A DNA stretch of 64,000 nt. Origin: Micropterix aruncella (lineage: Eukaryota; Arthropoda; Insecta; Lepidoptera; Micropterigidae). Both the position numbers and the translations under genes were made by a program. The stretch's first letter is position 1; each line of letters opens with the position of its first letter. Below the pieces are notes generated by a model that made no database searches, had not been told where the DNA came from, and was given only the letters and a program-made list of their open reading frames with translations. The stretch is taken from positions 18,966,261 to 19,030,260 of the forward strand of contig OX155963.1 of the NCBI GenBank assembly GCA_944548615.1, written 5' to 3'. Of the stretch, positions 25,635 through 37,309 are shown piece after piece.

Positions 25635-25945
25635 AGATATTTTAACCAAATTTCATAGTGTGATTTTGGCCCAATAAAGCACCTGTGTACCGAATTTCAA
25701 GTCTCTAAGCCTAATATTTGAAGTATGACTAGCAAGACCTCTGGTGGAACAATTTCAAGCACAATCTTTTCAACTCTTGTCATGACGCAATGATGCCGGT
25801 ATTCCAGATTTTAGCTCAATTGGATGGAGTGTTTGGTTGTATCGTGGAGGAATACACACACACAGACAGACAGACAGAGAAGGCGGAGAGGTGGAAACTT
25901 CAATATAATTTTTTATTTCGGAAAAATTTACCTTCTCGTCGGTTA
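25635..25945 (-). repeat. Family B dispersed repeat, copy 1
   Basis: On the minus strand: a (TGTG)-rich tract, TGAGCTAAAATC, CCACCAGAGGTC, and TTGAAATTCGGTACACAGGT. The same order occurs at 50.8-51.15 kb; partial copies lie at 30.2 and 42.05 kb. Confidence 0.7.
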
Positions 25946-25989
25946 GTCGGCCGGTAAAGTAATATCTAAATTATAATGAGGTAATCACA

Positions 25990-26690
25990 GTTAGAAAATT
26001 AGACTTACATGTCGTCACAGAGTTGACTAAAAGTAAGAAAATATACTAGGAAATTAAGAAACTATAAATGTCTATGTCTAAAAATAAGAAGATAACAATA
26101 ATCTATTGCAATCTATTTACATCTACCGTGTAAAATAGTGAAATTCTTAACTTAGAAAATTTAATTTACATGTCGTCACAGAGTTCAATAAAAATAAGAA
26201 CATCAACTATAAATGTCCAAAAATAAGAAAATAGCAATAATCTATTGTTTACAGCATACCGCGTAAAATAGTGAAATTCTCAATTTCGACAACTCAATTT
26301 ACATGTTGTCACAGAGTTGATTAAAAATAAGAAAAGCAACTATAAATGTTTAAAAATAAGATGATAAAAATAATCTATTATTGACATACTACCGCGTAGA
26401 ATAGCGAAATTTTCAACCTAAAAAATAAATTTACATATCGACACAGAGTTGATTAAAAATAAGAAAATCCACTATAAATATCTAAAAATAAGAAGATAAC
26501 AATTATCTCTTGTTTACATCTTACCGGGAAAAATAGTGAAATTCTAAACTTAAATTCGAAAATAAAATTTATATGTCTTCACAGAGTTGATTTAAAATAA
26601 GAAAATCAACTATAAATATCTAAAAATAAGAAGATAACAATAATCTCTTGTTTACATCTTACCGCGTAAAATAGTAAAATCTCAGTTTTT
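25990..26690. repeat. Tandem array, ~130-160-bp unit, about five copies
   Basis: ACATGTCGTCACAGAGTT recurs at about 26011, 26172, 26305, 26437 and 26575. Each is followed by AAAAATAAGAAAA, ACTATAAAT, AAAATAAGAAGATAACAATA and ACCGCGTAAAATAGTGAAAT. The last motif also occurs in the foldback element of receptor 1 intron 2. Confidence 0.85.
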
Positions 26691-27150
26691 TTACCGTGCG
26701 AAAAATAAAATGAGCTGGCAGCGTGACTTTCTGTATTATGCGCTGAAATGCCATTGAAGAAAATGTCTCTCAATCCATCTACATATATAAGGGCAAATTG
26801 ACATAATGTCATGTCATCCCGAATCGAAATTCCTCGTAGCACTTTCACTAAGCCTCCGTTTGTTTTGGTTAAAAAAGGTGAATGTATTTTTAGGGCGAGT
26901 CGGCCCACAATGCGTACGTGCCGGCCTGTCACCGGCTGATTGGTCGTATGTCAACGTTAATAGTAATACCTCCATCATTCATCTGAGTCTGTGGCGTCAC
27001 TGTCTACGCTTAGAAAAAAACGTTTTCTATCATGGAGATAAATGGTGCACTAATGATACGTCGCCGGTCACAAGAATACCTTATAGAGAGCTAAGCATCG
27101 TAACGAAATGTTAATGTAACGCGAATTTATGATGATGATAATGAAATTGT
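26691..27150. other. No gene recognised
   Basis: Overlapping frames of about 105 codons on opposite strands show no motif or codon pattern. Confidence 0.3.
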
Positions 27151-27159
27151 GACTCCGGA

Positions 27160-27410
27160 TGGGGGGGGGGGGGGGGGTGAGGCAATTATTGCGACTACTC
27201 TCAAATCTTAGCGTACGAAGGGCGTTAGAGAAAACAAAGACTTTCACGGCAAATCCCCAACCCCTCAACCCCCCAACCCCCAACCCCCAACCGCCAATCC
27301 CCAACCCCAACCTCCAACCTCCAACCCCCCCCCCCCCAACTTCATCCTTCACCCACCCCCCTGGTGACCCTTCCCCCTGGTGACCCTTACCCCCCTGATG
27401 ACCCCTGCTC
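27160..27410. repeat. Poly-G then CCCCAAC low-complexity block
   Basis: A run of about 17 G at 27160-27177 is followed from 27250 by CCCCAACC-type repeats, a 13-base C run near 27328, and a GGTGACCCTT repeat. Confidence 0.9.
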
Positions 27411-27729
27411 CCAATGTAGTATATTTGTAGTTCAGTATTGTGCAAATTAATGGAATCATCTTGATTTTTTACATTTTATGCATATTGCAACACTGTAATG
27501 TCACTTAACAGGTGTCAAAACATTAAAAAACATAACCTATAATTATATGCCTGTTGTTTGAAGTTGCTAATCGGAAATTTTAATCCAAGTTTTTGATGTT
27601 TTATCATTCAAATCTGTATATTCAGTAATTAGTGAGTTTGTGTACGGTCTAAAAACGTTTGGAGGTCTCAAAACGTGCAGCTGACTCCAGCTCATATTGA
27701 CCAAACTGTAAAACATCCAGTCTGAAAAT

Positions 27730-27925
27730 TGTCTTGGGGGTGTTTTTCATACATGGAGGTTGGATCTTTGGTGTCAATCGATGGTATGATCAACACCTAA
27801 AAATACAAATCCATGTTGGAACAGCATTTGAATAAAAAGTTTGAAAAGTGCCAACCCCAAGGAGGAGCAATTCTTCAACAGAACTCTGCTCCCTGCCACA
27901 AGTCAAAGGAAATGATGGTATATTT
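27730..27925 (+). pseudogene. Tc1-like transposase fragment
   Basis: One frame reads SWGCFSYMEVGSLVSIDG, a stop, then LEQHLNKKFEK and ILQQNSAPCHKSK. GCFS and the QQD-x-PxH block are the middle of a Tc1/mariner catalytic domain. The second catalytic Asp reads as Asn here and a stop splits the frame, so it is dead. A fragment of a different element follows. Confidence 0.6.
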
Positions 27926-27934
27926 CCAGGGAAA

Positions 27935-28990
27935 TCATCTGTGACGCCCAGGAAGTGGATCAAAAAAACCGTAACGACAACAGAAATGATTCTTAAAGGG
28001 AAGAAGCAAATTGAGCAAATTCCACGCAGCGGAAGACAAATGGTTCGTGAGCTGAACAGTGAACATATAGCGAGAACGGATGCAGCCAGTGGAGGTTCCT
28101 TCATACAAGCCGAAAAGCCCGGCTTGCCTTTAAAAAGAGCGGTAAACTAATAAATGAATTTGCGAGCGCTTGTCGCTATCTAGCGGGCACAGATCGCTCC
28201 ACGCAACAAAACGGCTTATCGACAGCAACAATTCGCTGCAATCTTACCGAGTTGAGTTCAGCTAGTCATCTCGCTCGCACACGTGGGCTTGCAACGGGAC
28301 TTTCAAAATTAGTGGTCCTCTCATTCTAACCTGTGACAAATTACGCAAAACAATATGTATCTATAGGAATTTTGTATTGACGTATAAGCCAGACTTGCGA
28401 TAGCATGAAGTAAAATGGGAGCGTATTCCGTATTAATTCCGTTTGTTTTGAACCAGTTACAGAGCAGATTTTTTATTGTATAATTTCAAATGATTTGTGG
28501 TTTTTATTGCCTGGTAAACAATGGAGGAAATTGTCCCTTGTGGTGAGTATGTCTTAACTTGATTTCACTCGCTCAATCAAATAAAACGGTATTTCTTAAA
28601 GCTACCGCAGGTATACGACTGCTGATAAGTATATGTTAATTAGCAGTAGCATGCTTCAGTGTGCTTTATTGATCTACGACACAAGCAGTAAATTTCAAAC
28701 TGAAGATTGAGAAGTAAAGAGGTACCACTTTTTTACATATAAAAAGCATAAAAAACTCAAAAAGGTATGTCGGGCTTGCCTCATTCACCAACCCTGAGCA
28801 CGCCACTGGATGCAGCATCTTATGCCAAGAATGAGCTCTATCTTAAGCCACTAAAGTTCCAAAAAGCGTATTAAATTACACCAGCTCAAGAAAAAGTTAG
28901 ACTCGACAGAGCCAAAGAGTTGCTTCGTTTGGCTAAATGTGGTGAGTTGCCGAATTTGTTTTTTTCCGACGAGTCACCATTCTTAATTAA
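27935..28990 (+). pseudogene. Mariner-like transposase relic split by an hAT element
   Basis: Before the interruption the frame reads KSSVTPRKWIKKTVTTTEMI and RSGRQMVRELN, the N-terminal helix-turn-helix region of an IS630-Tc1-mariner transposase. After it the frame resumes with ELYLKPLKFQKAY, a stop, then VRLDRAKELLRLAKCGELPN and FFSDES, which includes the first catalytic Asp. The rest of the catalytic domain is missing. The two halves join across 28087-28808. Confidence 0.7.
28087..28808. mobile_element. Non-autonomous hAT element with 8-bp target duplication
   Basis: The left end CAGTGGAGG and right end CGCCACTG give the CAGTGG-type hAT terminus. GATGCAGC flanks both sides (28079-28086 and 28809-28816), the 8-bp duplication usual for hAT elements. 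It is 722 bp with no transposase. Further inside, AAGCCCGGCTTGCC and GGCAAGCCCGACATACC on the complement extend the symmetry. Confidence 0.85.
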
Positions 28991-28999
28991 ACAATAATT

Positions 29000-29736
29000 A
29001 AACAAACAAAATGATTGAGTTTACACGCTCGATTGGAATACCTTGTGTAATAATGTTAATATAATAATGTTAAGTAATATTTTAGTTTTAGCATAGTTTT
29101 TAATCTGGCATTAGGAGGATCTAGGTTGGTAGAGATAGTTACAACAATAAAACCATTGAAGCCATATGACACAAGTTCTTTTAATTGCATACCTATTTCT
29201 ATTGTGCAAAAACCAGTTTAACAGTGTTTTTATTATTTTTCTCGGAAATCAAATCAGCACAAAGTTTTCAGTGTCGTGGTTTAATTTGTAAAAGGCTACA
29301 TGTTTAGTTAAGTTAAAGTTACTCCATATTTTATATTAATACATTTTACAGAGCACTTAAATAATCCTATGAAAAGTAGTGATGCAAGATTAAAATAAAA
29401 TAAAAGCTAAAACACTAAACCCAGTCACTATCCCTTTTGTACCCAGCTATAAATATCCAGACACAACATTTTGTACGGAAGAGAGCACTTGGTAAAAGAT
29501 ATTGCTCTATTGCGTGTTTCTGTGGTAAGAAAGACCGGAGACTGGAGACATGATAAAGGATTAGCACTTAGAAATGCTATCCATTAACTGTCCTTTACGG
29601 GTTACCGCACTCGTTAGATATATCCCTCTTATTATTATTTCCATTATACAGAGGTCGAAAATTCGCAGCGTTTACGGAATTTATATAGCGTAAATAATAA
29701 TCGCACTTTTAATGCTGAAAATAATGATTTATGTTA
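29000..29736. other. AT-rich, no gene recognised
   Basis: Only short random frames; nothing repeated within the window is obvious. Confidence 0.3.
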
Positions 29737-30046
29737 TTGGGCCCGATTGCGTTTCTTTGTAAACTAAAACTAAAGTTAGTTCAAACGAACGAGATAGAGC
29801 AATACGTTAGAGCGGAATATGAAACGAACGATCGTCGATAAAAACTACCCGTCGAACTTATACTCGTCCAAATAAATTTGAAGACATTTCGTGCGGTGTT
29901 AGATTCAGATTCTTTATCTTTCGTAGGTAGTTTGAATGCGAAAAAGTGACAAACGTTTATATCACATTCCGCTCTAGCGTATTGCCCTGTCTCGTGCACA
30001 TGAACTAATTTCAGATTTTAGTTCACGAAGAAACGCAATCGAGCCC
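29737..30046. mobile_element. MITE with ~80-bp terminal inverted repeats
   Basis: GGGCCCGATTGCGTTTCTT at the left is mirrored by GAAGAAACGCAATCGAGCCC at the right. The inner pairs include GCAATACGTTAGAGCGGAAT and ATTCCGCTCTAGCGTATTGC. About 310 bp, no coding capacity. A related end motif (ATTGCGTTTCT) occurs on the element at 45.4-46.1 kb. Confidence 0.8.
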
Positions 30047-30219
30047 TGACTATGTTTACCAGAAGGAAACTTTGTCCAAAATTCAACTAAAACAGAGCGA
30101 CTTTGAAAGTAATGTTTTGAAAGCATTCTAAAATAAAATAAGGTATTATTATAAAATGGCAGAAATCTTTGAGAACACCAACTTATTTTTTAACGTTACA
30201 TTTTCCCTGCCCACTTACC

Positions 30220-30485
30220 GCGATCAGGAGGGAATGTTTGTGAAGGCGCTAATAAAAATTGGAGATGAAGACGGAAATATCTATTTTGATTATAAATATC
30301 CCTTTCTCCCCCCCCCCCCCCCCCCCACGAGACGATTAAGACTATTTCCAGATTCAACTCTGTTTGTATTCCTCCGCGATATTGCTCAAACTCTTTATCC
30401 AAAAGAGCTGAAATTTGGTATGCAGGCATCATTTTGGTCATAGAAAGAGTTGAAAATATTGCGGTTGAAATCGATCCACCAGTCA
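30220..30485 (+). repeat. Family B dispersed repeat, partial copy with poly-C
   Basis: Shares GATGAAGACGGAAATATC, GAGACGATTAAGAC and the final ATCGATCCACCAG with the other copies. A C run of about 20 bases at 30308-30327 replaces the TG-rich tract. The 95-codon frame across it is a by-product. Confidence 0.65.
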
Positions 30486-30649
30486 AATTATTTGAAAAAT
30501 AATCGGGTCCTTTAATTATTCGTTCAGTGCTCTGAGCTCCTTAACAGTGATTCTTTCAGCACTCTAACCCGTTCACTATTTGGAAATGTTCACAGCATTA
30601 CTGAACACCATGGGTTATGCACCATGGATTACTGAACAACATGGCCATG

Positions 30650-30920
30650 TTGCTATTGACCGCTGAGGAGTCCCCTCGTCGGTAACCAACCCTGGGTGCA
30701 GCAGACATGTCATGGTGAAACTTAGAACGTGCTATAAACTAAGACCGATGAGGAGTCCCCCGCGCTGGAGACAGATCCTGTGTCCAGACGCCCTGTCATG
30801 CTGAAACTTAGAACGCGCTATCATAACTGAATGCGTATACAAAATTTCGTGTCTGTGATGTTAACCGTTGAGGAGTCCCCTCGTCGGGAGCCAATCCTGG
30901 GTGTAGAATCAGGTGATCTT
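30650..30920 (+). repeat. Family C dispersed repeat, three internal units
   Basis: GAGGAGTCCCCTCGTCGG and CCCTGGGTG-type blocks recur about every 90-100 bp, separated by GTGAAACTTAGAACGTGC. A second three-unit copy lies in opposite orientation at 46.85 kb. Confidence 0.75.
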
Positions 30921-30929
30921 TACCATAAA

Positions 30930-31815
30930 AATGCATTGTCATAGAAACAGAACCAAGACGTAAAATTTCTACTTCACAGAATGAGAGGAACTGGTTCTAA
31001 TTCAACTTGCATGATTTGACTTAAACGTAGTGACAAATATTGCAAGGTAAATGAAAGCTTTTAATTAATCGGCTCCTACTTATAAATGATTCTTTGAGTG
31101 CTCTAACCCAATCAACAGAGATTAATTCAGCACTATGTCCCATTAACTATTTGAAAATTTGCATAGCATTACTGAAAACCATAGGTACATGAAAACAACG
31201 GGGACACTCGCCCATTGTGAAATTCACAATAATAAAAAAAAAACAAATTTCGACATTTTCAACCAATATTTGATAGTTGCTTATAATTCGTCATACAAAT
31301 CTCTATGTACCATATGTTTTGGGTAGGTACTATAGATTGTTCAAAAATATCTGGGACAACCTAAATTCCAAATATTTATTACTGCATTATAAAATGATAC
31401 TCTTTCATTGCATTACTTTATTCATCGCATTACCTAACTAAGCAAAAACGACCGTATTTAGTTTTAACCCCTCCTCTCGCGAAGTAAAAATTCAGCTATC
31501 ACTTTTGCGCGCGACATTTTCGCGCGTAAAATCGGCGCGAGTCGACCGACCTTGATACAAATGACCATAACTTGAAAACCACTATACGGATCATAAAAAA
31601 AAATACTGCAAAATGATCGCATTGAAATTTGACATATAAAAAATTATAACCTGGAAATTGGGGGAGTCCGCCGTTGGTCCCGCAAGGGATGTTACGGAGC
31701 TACCGGGTGTGTTCACATGAATCTTTAATATCAAATTCCATCATTACTATAAATTTTAGGTATACAATCTTTATTGTAATTCGGTGAATAATTATAGCAC
31801 GCCTAATTTTAAAGA
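30930..31815. other. No gene; SINE-tail fragment inside
   Basis: CGCCCATTGTGAAATTCACA at about 31208 matches the 3' body of the SINE at 51.3 kb. No gene is seen elsewhere. Confidence 0.4.
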
Positions 31816-32114
31816 GCTCTCTAGACGATCAAGCATGCTTGTCAAGCATTGCGCCGCAGGCTGGGAGGGGATCGTAAACCGCAGGAAGTTGCAAATATTT
31901 ATTAAAAACGCCTAATTTTGTAGTTATATACCAAGGAGTCTCATCAGTCATCAATCAATTACGTCTAATTAACGTGACTCCCTGGTATAAACTACAAAAA
32001 TTAGGCATTTTTGGTAAATATTTTTAAAATATATTTGCATAATTCCTGCGGTTCGTGATCCCCTCCCAGCCCGCGATGCGATGCTTGACAAGCATGCTTG
32101 ATGGTCCTAAGAGC
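31816..32114. mobile_element. Foldback element with ~130-bp arms
   Basis: GATCAAGCATGCTTGTCAAG and GGCTGGGAGGGGATCGTAAA at the left are mirrored by GATCCCCTCCCAGCC and CTTGACAAGCATGCTTGATG at the right. Inner pairs include GCCTAATTTTGTAGTT. The loop is only about 30 bases, so the whole element could fold as a hairpin. Confidence 0.85.
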
Positions 32115-33735
32115 CCGTTAAACTGCGACAGAAACAGATGGCAGCAGTTCATCCCTTCTAAATTGATTTCACCGAGTAGCGATGACTAAACAGAGAGGAG
32201 AGAACCAAAAAGAGTAGAATAAATGTGGGATTATCGAGGAGCGCCTCCGCGGAAGGACGACAAAGTCCCTTTTAATAGGAAACAAGGAAATTGATCCCTA
32301 TTAATACAGTTTGAGAGGGCGCCAATAGGGTGTCCCGCCAAAGCGCGGCAGCGACGACGGAGAACGAGGTTAACAAAGCGGGAAATTATAATGGGGTATC
32401 CGGGAATAATGCCGTTACCGACTGTTGGGCCTGGGATGGCGAACAACGCCAAGGCTTATAATATATAGATTCTCGTTTTTTTTCGGCCCATCCGACCTGG
32501 AATGAACATGGCATACCTGCATGGAACACTTTAACATACGCTTTTTACACAAACTCATCGCTCTATAGGGCTCTATCATAACACCCTCAACTTGATTCCA
32601 GAGACGGTTAAAGGTTTAGCAGTATGTACCTATGCTACGTACTTGTAAAACTCTCTGCAATACATTAATTGTAAAATATGTATTTCAGAGAGTTTTTGCT
32701 GAATACGCACTAATTACTAATAATTAAGTGGGGGAATTAACAAAAGCACTAAACGCCAAACGCCGCTACGAAATCAAACTGTCAATAGGCCTGGTTAGAT
32801 ATTTACCAAGTTAACGATTGGAGCGTTTGCATTACTTTAGTTACTTTAGCTGTATCGCGAGGAAATCGAGTAATAATATTACGTTGGTTGCGACCAATAT
32901 TGAATTCCGGGTGCTTTATCGTTTTCAGCCGAAACAATGTCAAAATCCAGCGTCTGTTACCTTCTGGACATGAATCAATATACATAGGTGGTGGTTAACG
33001 CAATAAATAAACAATTGTCCGAAATCATCTAAATCATTTCTCCGAAATCATCCAAATACGTCCAATTCCTACATAGGCCTAAAATGTCGTATTGCATTCT
33101 TAAAATGTCCATTCTAAAAATGTCCAATTCCTACAATTCCTGGCTAAGATATGTAGGTATATTACAGACAATATGGGGTTATTTCTACGCTAGCTTTTCA
33201 TCTTTTTATTATTTTTGGCAGTTATCAAGTAATACAGTCATAATGGAGCTCTAAGTGCTTTGGCAACGGTGCTTCTTGCTATACCAAAGGAATATCGGCC
33301 AGACGTAGACGCAACGCTGAAAGGGGTTGTGTGCAAAGGGAGGGGGAAGGTGCTCACTTGACAGTAATAAAGAAAAATTAAGATGAGTCATTCGCTCCAT
33401 TAACATGTTTGACGAGAAAATGTCTGTAAAATCGGTTTGGAATATAGTGTAAATTTATGATGCAACGAAATTATGATTAATTCAGTGAGACGAAAACTCG
33501 GCGAGTAATTAACCGATAGCAACCTACCGACTAAATCCAGATAGCTTACACATATAAGTTAGTACCTAATGAGGCTATTACGGCGGCAGCGGTAATTAAT
33601 TCAATTAGTTGTCAAGATGCAGATGCAGATCAATTACTTGATCAAGCAGAGGAATGGAAATTGCAGATACAGATCAATTAAGCAATTTAAATATGAGACA
33701 GCTACTTCGGATTACTTTTTTTTTAATATTTTTTT
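32115..33735. other. No gene recognised; one GC-rich single-copy-looking block
   Basis: 32220-32460 is GC-rich, has no relative in the window, and holds a 73-codon minus-strand frame without a known motif. The remainder is AT-rich. GATGCAGATGCAGATCAATT and GCAGATACAGATCAATTA near 33619-33680 are a short direct repeat. Confidence 0.35.
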
Positions 33736-33739
33736 AAAA

Positions 33740-34085
33740 AATACAGGAAATATAAACAATATATAACGATAGTAAAGCCAATTATGGTTTAGGTAATTTA
33801 CAATATTTAAAATGAATTCAAGAATGCTACATGATAAAAAGAAAACAGAAAAGGGTTTAAAATTCGTAAGAAAGTACATTATGTGCGTGTATGTGGATGT
33901 TGGCTTATGGGTGTCAGTGTATAATTTAAAAAATATAACGGTAGCAAAGCAAATGATGTTTAAGTAATTCAAAACATTTAAAATGAATTCAAAAATGCTA
34001 CATAATAAAAATAAAACAGAAAAGGATTTCAAATTCGTAAGATGTGTGTGTATGTGGATGTTGGATTATGGGTGTCAGTTTGTGT
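33740..34085 (+). repeat. Tandem duplication, ~180-bp unit
   Basis: TTAAAATGAATTCAAGAATG and TGTATGTGGATGTTGGCTTA in the first unit recur as TTAAAATGAATTCAAAAATG and TGTATGTGGATGTTGGATTA in the second. Confidence 0.85.
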
Positions 34086-34095
34086 GATGGAGAGC

Positions 34096-34097
<2 letters not shown>

Positions 34098-34140
<43 letters not shown>
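34098..34140. repeat. (TG)n microsatellite
   Basis: About 20 GT units follow the tandem duplication directly. Confidence 0.95.
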
Positions 34141-34142
<2 letters not shown>

Positions 34143-34144
34143 TG

Positions 34145-35060
34145 TATCTGTAGGGTGTGTGCGCATGTGAGTACAAATAGGAAATGCGATATGCTAGCTC
34201 AGTTCAATCTGATTTGATCTCTAACTTTTATAAGCAATAGGTCTAATACTGTAGTGATTAAAAAGTCAATCTCGTTAAAGCCTACATTGTATGCATGCAT
34301 AGCTAGTAGCAGTAAAGAATTGGCAATATAATTTGTGTTACACCTAGGGATGTCAAAGGTAAATCGGATCGCGCGTGTGTCGGGAAGGCGCTCGAATGCT
34401 CACCCTACTCAGGAGATATAGACTGTCCAACCCAGAATGAACGTATCTGATGCTACTTATATGAAAGCGACGTACCTGATGCTACTCGCCGGTCTTCTAA
34501 TGTATCTAAACCATATAGCGTTGCAGTCCTTCATCGTATGGCAAGGCGAAGGATTACGACAAAACGTCATCGTAATAGAAAATATATAATATTTTGCTTT
34601 AATCGATCCCGACGTATTTCAGCGATAACACTATTTTATTTACCAAAAATAAACAGCAACATGGATCCAAGTTTATGGCATATATTCGTGCATGCGAAAG
34701 CTTATCTTAACGTTTTTTAATCAATGACCCTCCCATGCTATCAGCGTCTCCGCATCTCAACAAACAAGTCGGTTTTCATTGAGCGATAGATCTGCAATTT
34801 ATGCAAAGGGGCGACCGTTCTGATGGCGGATGTGAAAAACGAATGCATTTGTATTGAAAATGCCGGAAAGCTCTCTCCCGCGGGTGCGTGGGTAGGGGAA
34901 AGGAGTCACTCCTGAACACTTTTTGATTTGAAATGTTTGTAACCCCTAAATTGGGGGAGGGGATATATGCTGAAGAGCTAAAATCACACCTCGTGTTATC
35001 AAAATAAAAAGTACAATACATATTTCAATTATAAATGTAGAAGTTAACTAGAAAGTTAAC
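34145..35060. other. No gene recognised
   Basis: Short unsupported frames only. Confidence 0.3.
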
Positions 35061-35077
35061 TATTATAAATAAGATAT

Positions 35078-35225
35078 AAAACAAATTAACCGCGTGAATT
35101 TTGTAGCACCCGACGTTTCGGCGACGTTGCAGCCGCCGTTTTCTAGGGTAGACAACGGCGGCTGCAACGTCGCCGAAACGTGGGGTGCTACAAAATTCAC
35201 GCGGTAAATTCATTTTCTATCTTTT
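35078..35225. mobile_element. Near-perfect hairpin MITE
   Basis: TTAACCGCGTGAATTTTGTA, then GCACCCGACGTTTCGGCGAC and GTTGCAGCCGCCGTT, is mirrored by AACGGCGGCTGCAAC onward to CACGCGGTAAATT. Arms of about 54 bp surround a loop of about 13 bases. A related element with an expanded loop lies at 46.1-46.6 kb. Confidence 0.85.
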
Positions 35226-35229
35226 TTTT

Positions 35230-35790
35230 ATGAAATATTTGTGTTTTATGTATTTATCCATATAGATAAATATATTTCCGGAATGTACTCAATCAGACCT
35301 TTATTTGACACTAAACTCGATATATTTATGTTAATTTGTTGACATTTTGGCATTTAGGCGACTAAATATTTGATATTTGGACAGATAAGGTACTACCCTA
35401 TAACTCGGGATAACATAACGATTCTAACAATACCACACACTTATCAATCGGTTCAAGCGTTTATATTTTAGGGTGGATTAAAGAAACGGAAACATACATA
35501 GATGAACCCTGAACACATTACACTCCTTTTTGTCGGGCAGTCGTGTAATAAAAGTCCAACGTTTCATGTAATTAATGTTTTATTTATTAATCTTTTATAT
35601 CTTGCAACCATTGTCAATATCGAAGTAAGTAAGTTGGCAAACGCTCTCTATACGCGTTAAAATTCTATAAGAAAAAATCAGCATTTTTTATTTTAAAAGT
35701 AGTAAAATCGGCAAAATGAAATATAATGAAATTTCGCTCAATAATAATAAAAAAACATGTAAAATCTGAAAATATATATATGCCCGACTG
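35230..35790. other. AT-rich, no gene recognised
   Basis: Nothing repeated or coding is recognised. Confidence 0.3.
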
Positions 35791-35794
35791 TTCA

Positions 35795-36138
35795 CCCAGG
35801 TCGTTGATACGACCAACGGCTGTAGCCGATGGTCGTTTCCAAAGCAGTCGCCGTAAGGTCCGCGACCACCCCCGCTCTATAGGAAACAGTACTGCTTCCA
35901 GACTCCCCCGATTGTTAGTCAGAGTGCACAGTCGATTGGCTACGCCGCACGGTGCGCAGACCGTCCAGGAGCGCCAGAAGGTTTCCCCAGGGGAAACTAA
36001 CCATAAGGCCAGAGTCCTACCCAGGCTCGCACTTCATGCGTGGAGGTCGCCGGATGGGTGTTGACTCGTGAGTGTGACCAACCCTGAACAGAATGGGTTT
36101 TCGTGGCCAACTCAGCAAGGGCCCGTTAGCTCCCAAAA
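35795..36138 (-). repeat. Family A copy (subtype of the 15-17 kb cluster)
   Basis: CGCCGTAAGGTCCGCGACC, GCTCTATAGGAAACAGTACT, GAGTGCACAGTCGATTGGCT and CAGACCGTCCAGGAGCGCCA appear in the order of the minus copies in the receptor 2 intron. It ends at GGGCCCGTTAGCTCCC. Confidence 0.8.
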
Positions 36139-37125
36139 CACAATATACCAGACAGTAGCTTCTCTTAGAACAAAATTGACATCGAAGCGAATAGGTCACG
36201 AGCTCTGCCCACATTCCTCGCACCATCTTCCCGCAATGCCCTGTAGCTCGCGAGTATACTGTGTTGGTATACTGTGACAAGAGGCTTGGAATAGGCTGGC
36301 GAAAGGAGTGGATTGGACGGAGAACGGAATATCTGAAAAGAGTTAAATACTATTACTCCGTTCTTCATGGCACAGTTCAGTCTAGAAATTTTATGTTGGC
36401 TCGCTGCCGCTCAAATGCACCTCAATAATAATCACTCACATTCTACTGTTAAGCAATTTTGTCTAAATCGTTTTAAGGTCACCATTTTACGGTAGCTGCA
36501 CCCGCCATTACTGGCGCCACGCGCGTCGCCACTGCACAGGATAATGGACGCCCGGAACGATCTTCTTAGACATCTATAGGGGACCTTCACACAATATTTA
36601 GAATCAAAACTGACAATCGTTTTATTGTATTTTATTATGATTTTATTCTCTGAAATAAAATAATAATGTACAAGTACTTTTCAAAAGGCTTACGCTGGGC
36701 TCGAATCGGTTTGTATATCAAGATCACAGGGAAAAAAGGAGGATTGTCATTTTATGGGTGAATCGAGTTAATGATAAAGCCGTGAACATACTCATTGGAC
36801 ACGTCCATCAGACGCGGCTTACGGACGCGACTTAAAAGGTGTTGTGTAAAGAAAGTCTGTTTAGCCATGCACATTATCGGACGTCAGTCGCGGACGTGAC
36901 CTTGAGGCTTCGGACGTCCGATAGAGATCCGCAAGCCGCGTCCCAAACGACTGTGCATACTATCATACTATTTTTCTAGTTTTTATATATTTTTGTTATT
37001 GAATTGCTGATTCTCTATGTTTTCTCATTATTTCTGTTGTTTTTTATTTTTCTAGTTTTTATGTCTTTGTTATTGAATTTCTGAATGTCTATGTCTTTTT
37101 TCAATTATGGCTTTTTTATAGACTT
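36139..37125. other. No gene; possible small inverted element at 36.8 kb
   Basis: GACGCGGCTTACGGA (about 36814) and its near complement TCCGCAAGCCGCGTC (about 36929) could be ends of a 160-bp element. The remainder shows nothing. Confidence 0.35.
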
Positions 37126-37129
37126 TTTT

Positions 37130-37258
37130 ATAATTTCATGAGTAATTTGAAATGTAATTTTATTTGTAGAAATACCATTAGATATGTAATTTCTATACCC
37201 AGATCGGGTTTTTGAAAATAAATTATTCTTATTCTTAATCTTATTCTTATCAGTCCGA
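37130..37258 (+). repeat. LINE 3' end with (TATTCT)n-like tail
   Basis: TACCCAGATCGGGTTTTTGA then AAATAAATTATTCTTATTCTTA has the look of an insect LINE 3' terminus with a short repetitive tail. Only about 130 bp remain. Confidence 0.45.
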
Positions 37259-37309
37259 TAATATGTTTGCTCCTTAACACTTGATAGCCCGACGCATATA
37301 CTATCGAAT

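Noticed and set aside
25990..26690. CRISPR-like array
   Set aside because: Units of 130-160 bp diverge along their whole length, with no short identical repeats and variable spacers, in a eukaryotic genome.
30156..30443. 95-codon coding frame with a poly-Pro stretch
   Set aside because: The Pro run is the poly-C tract and the rest matches family B repeat sequence.
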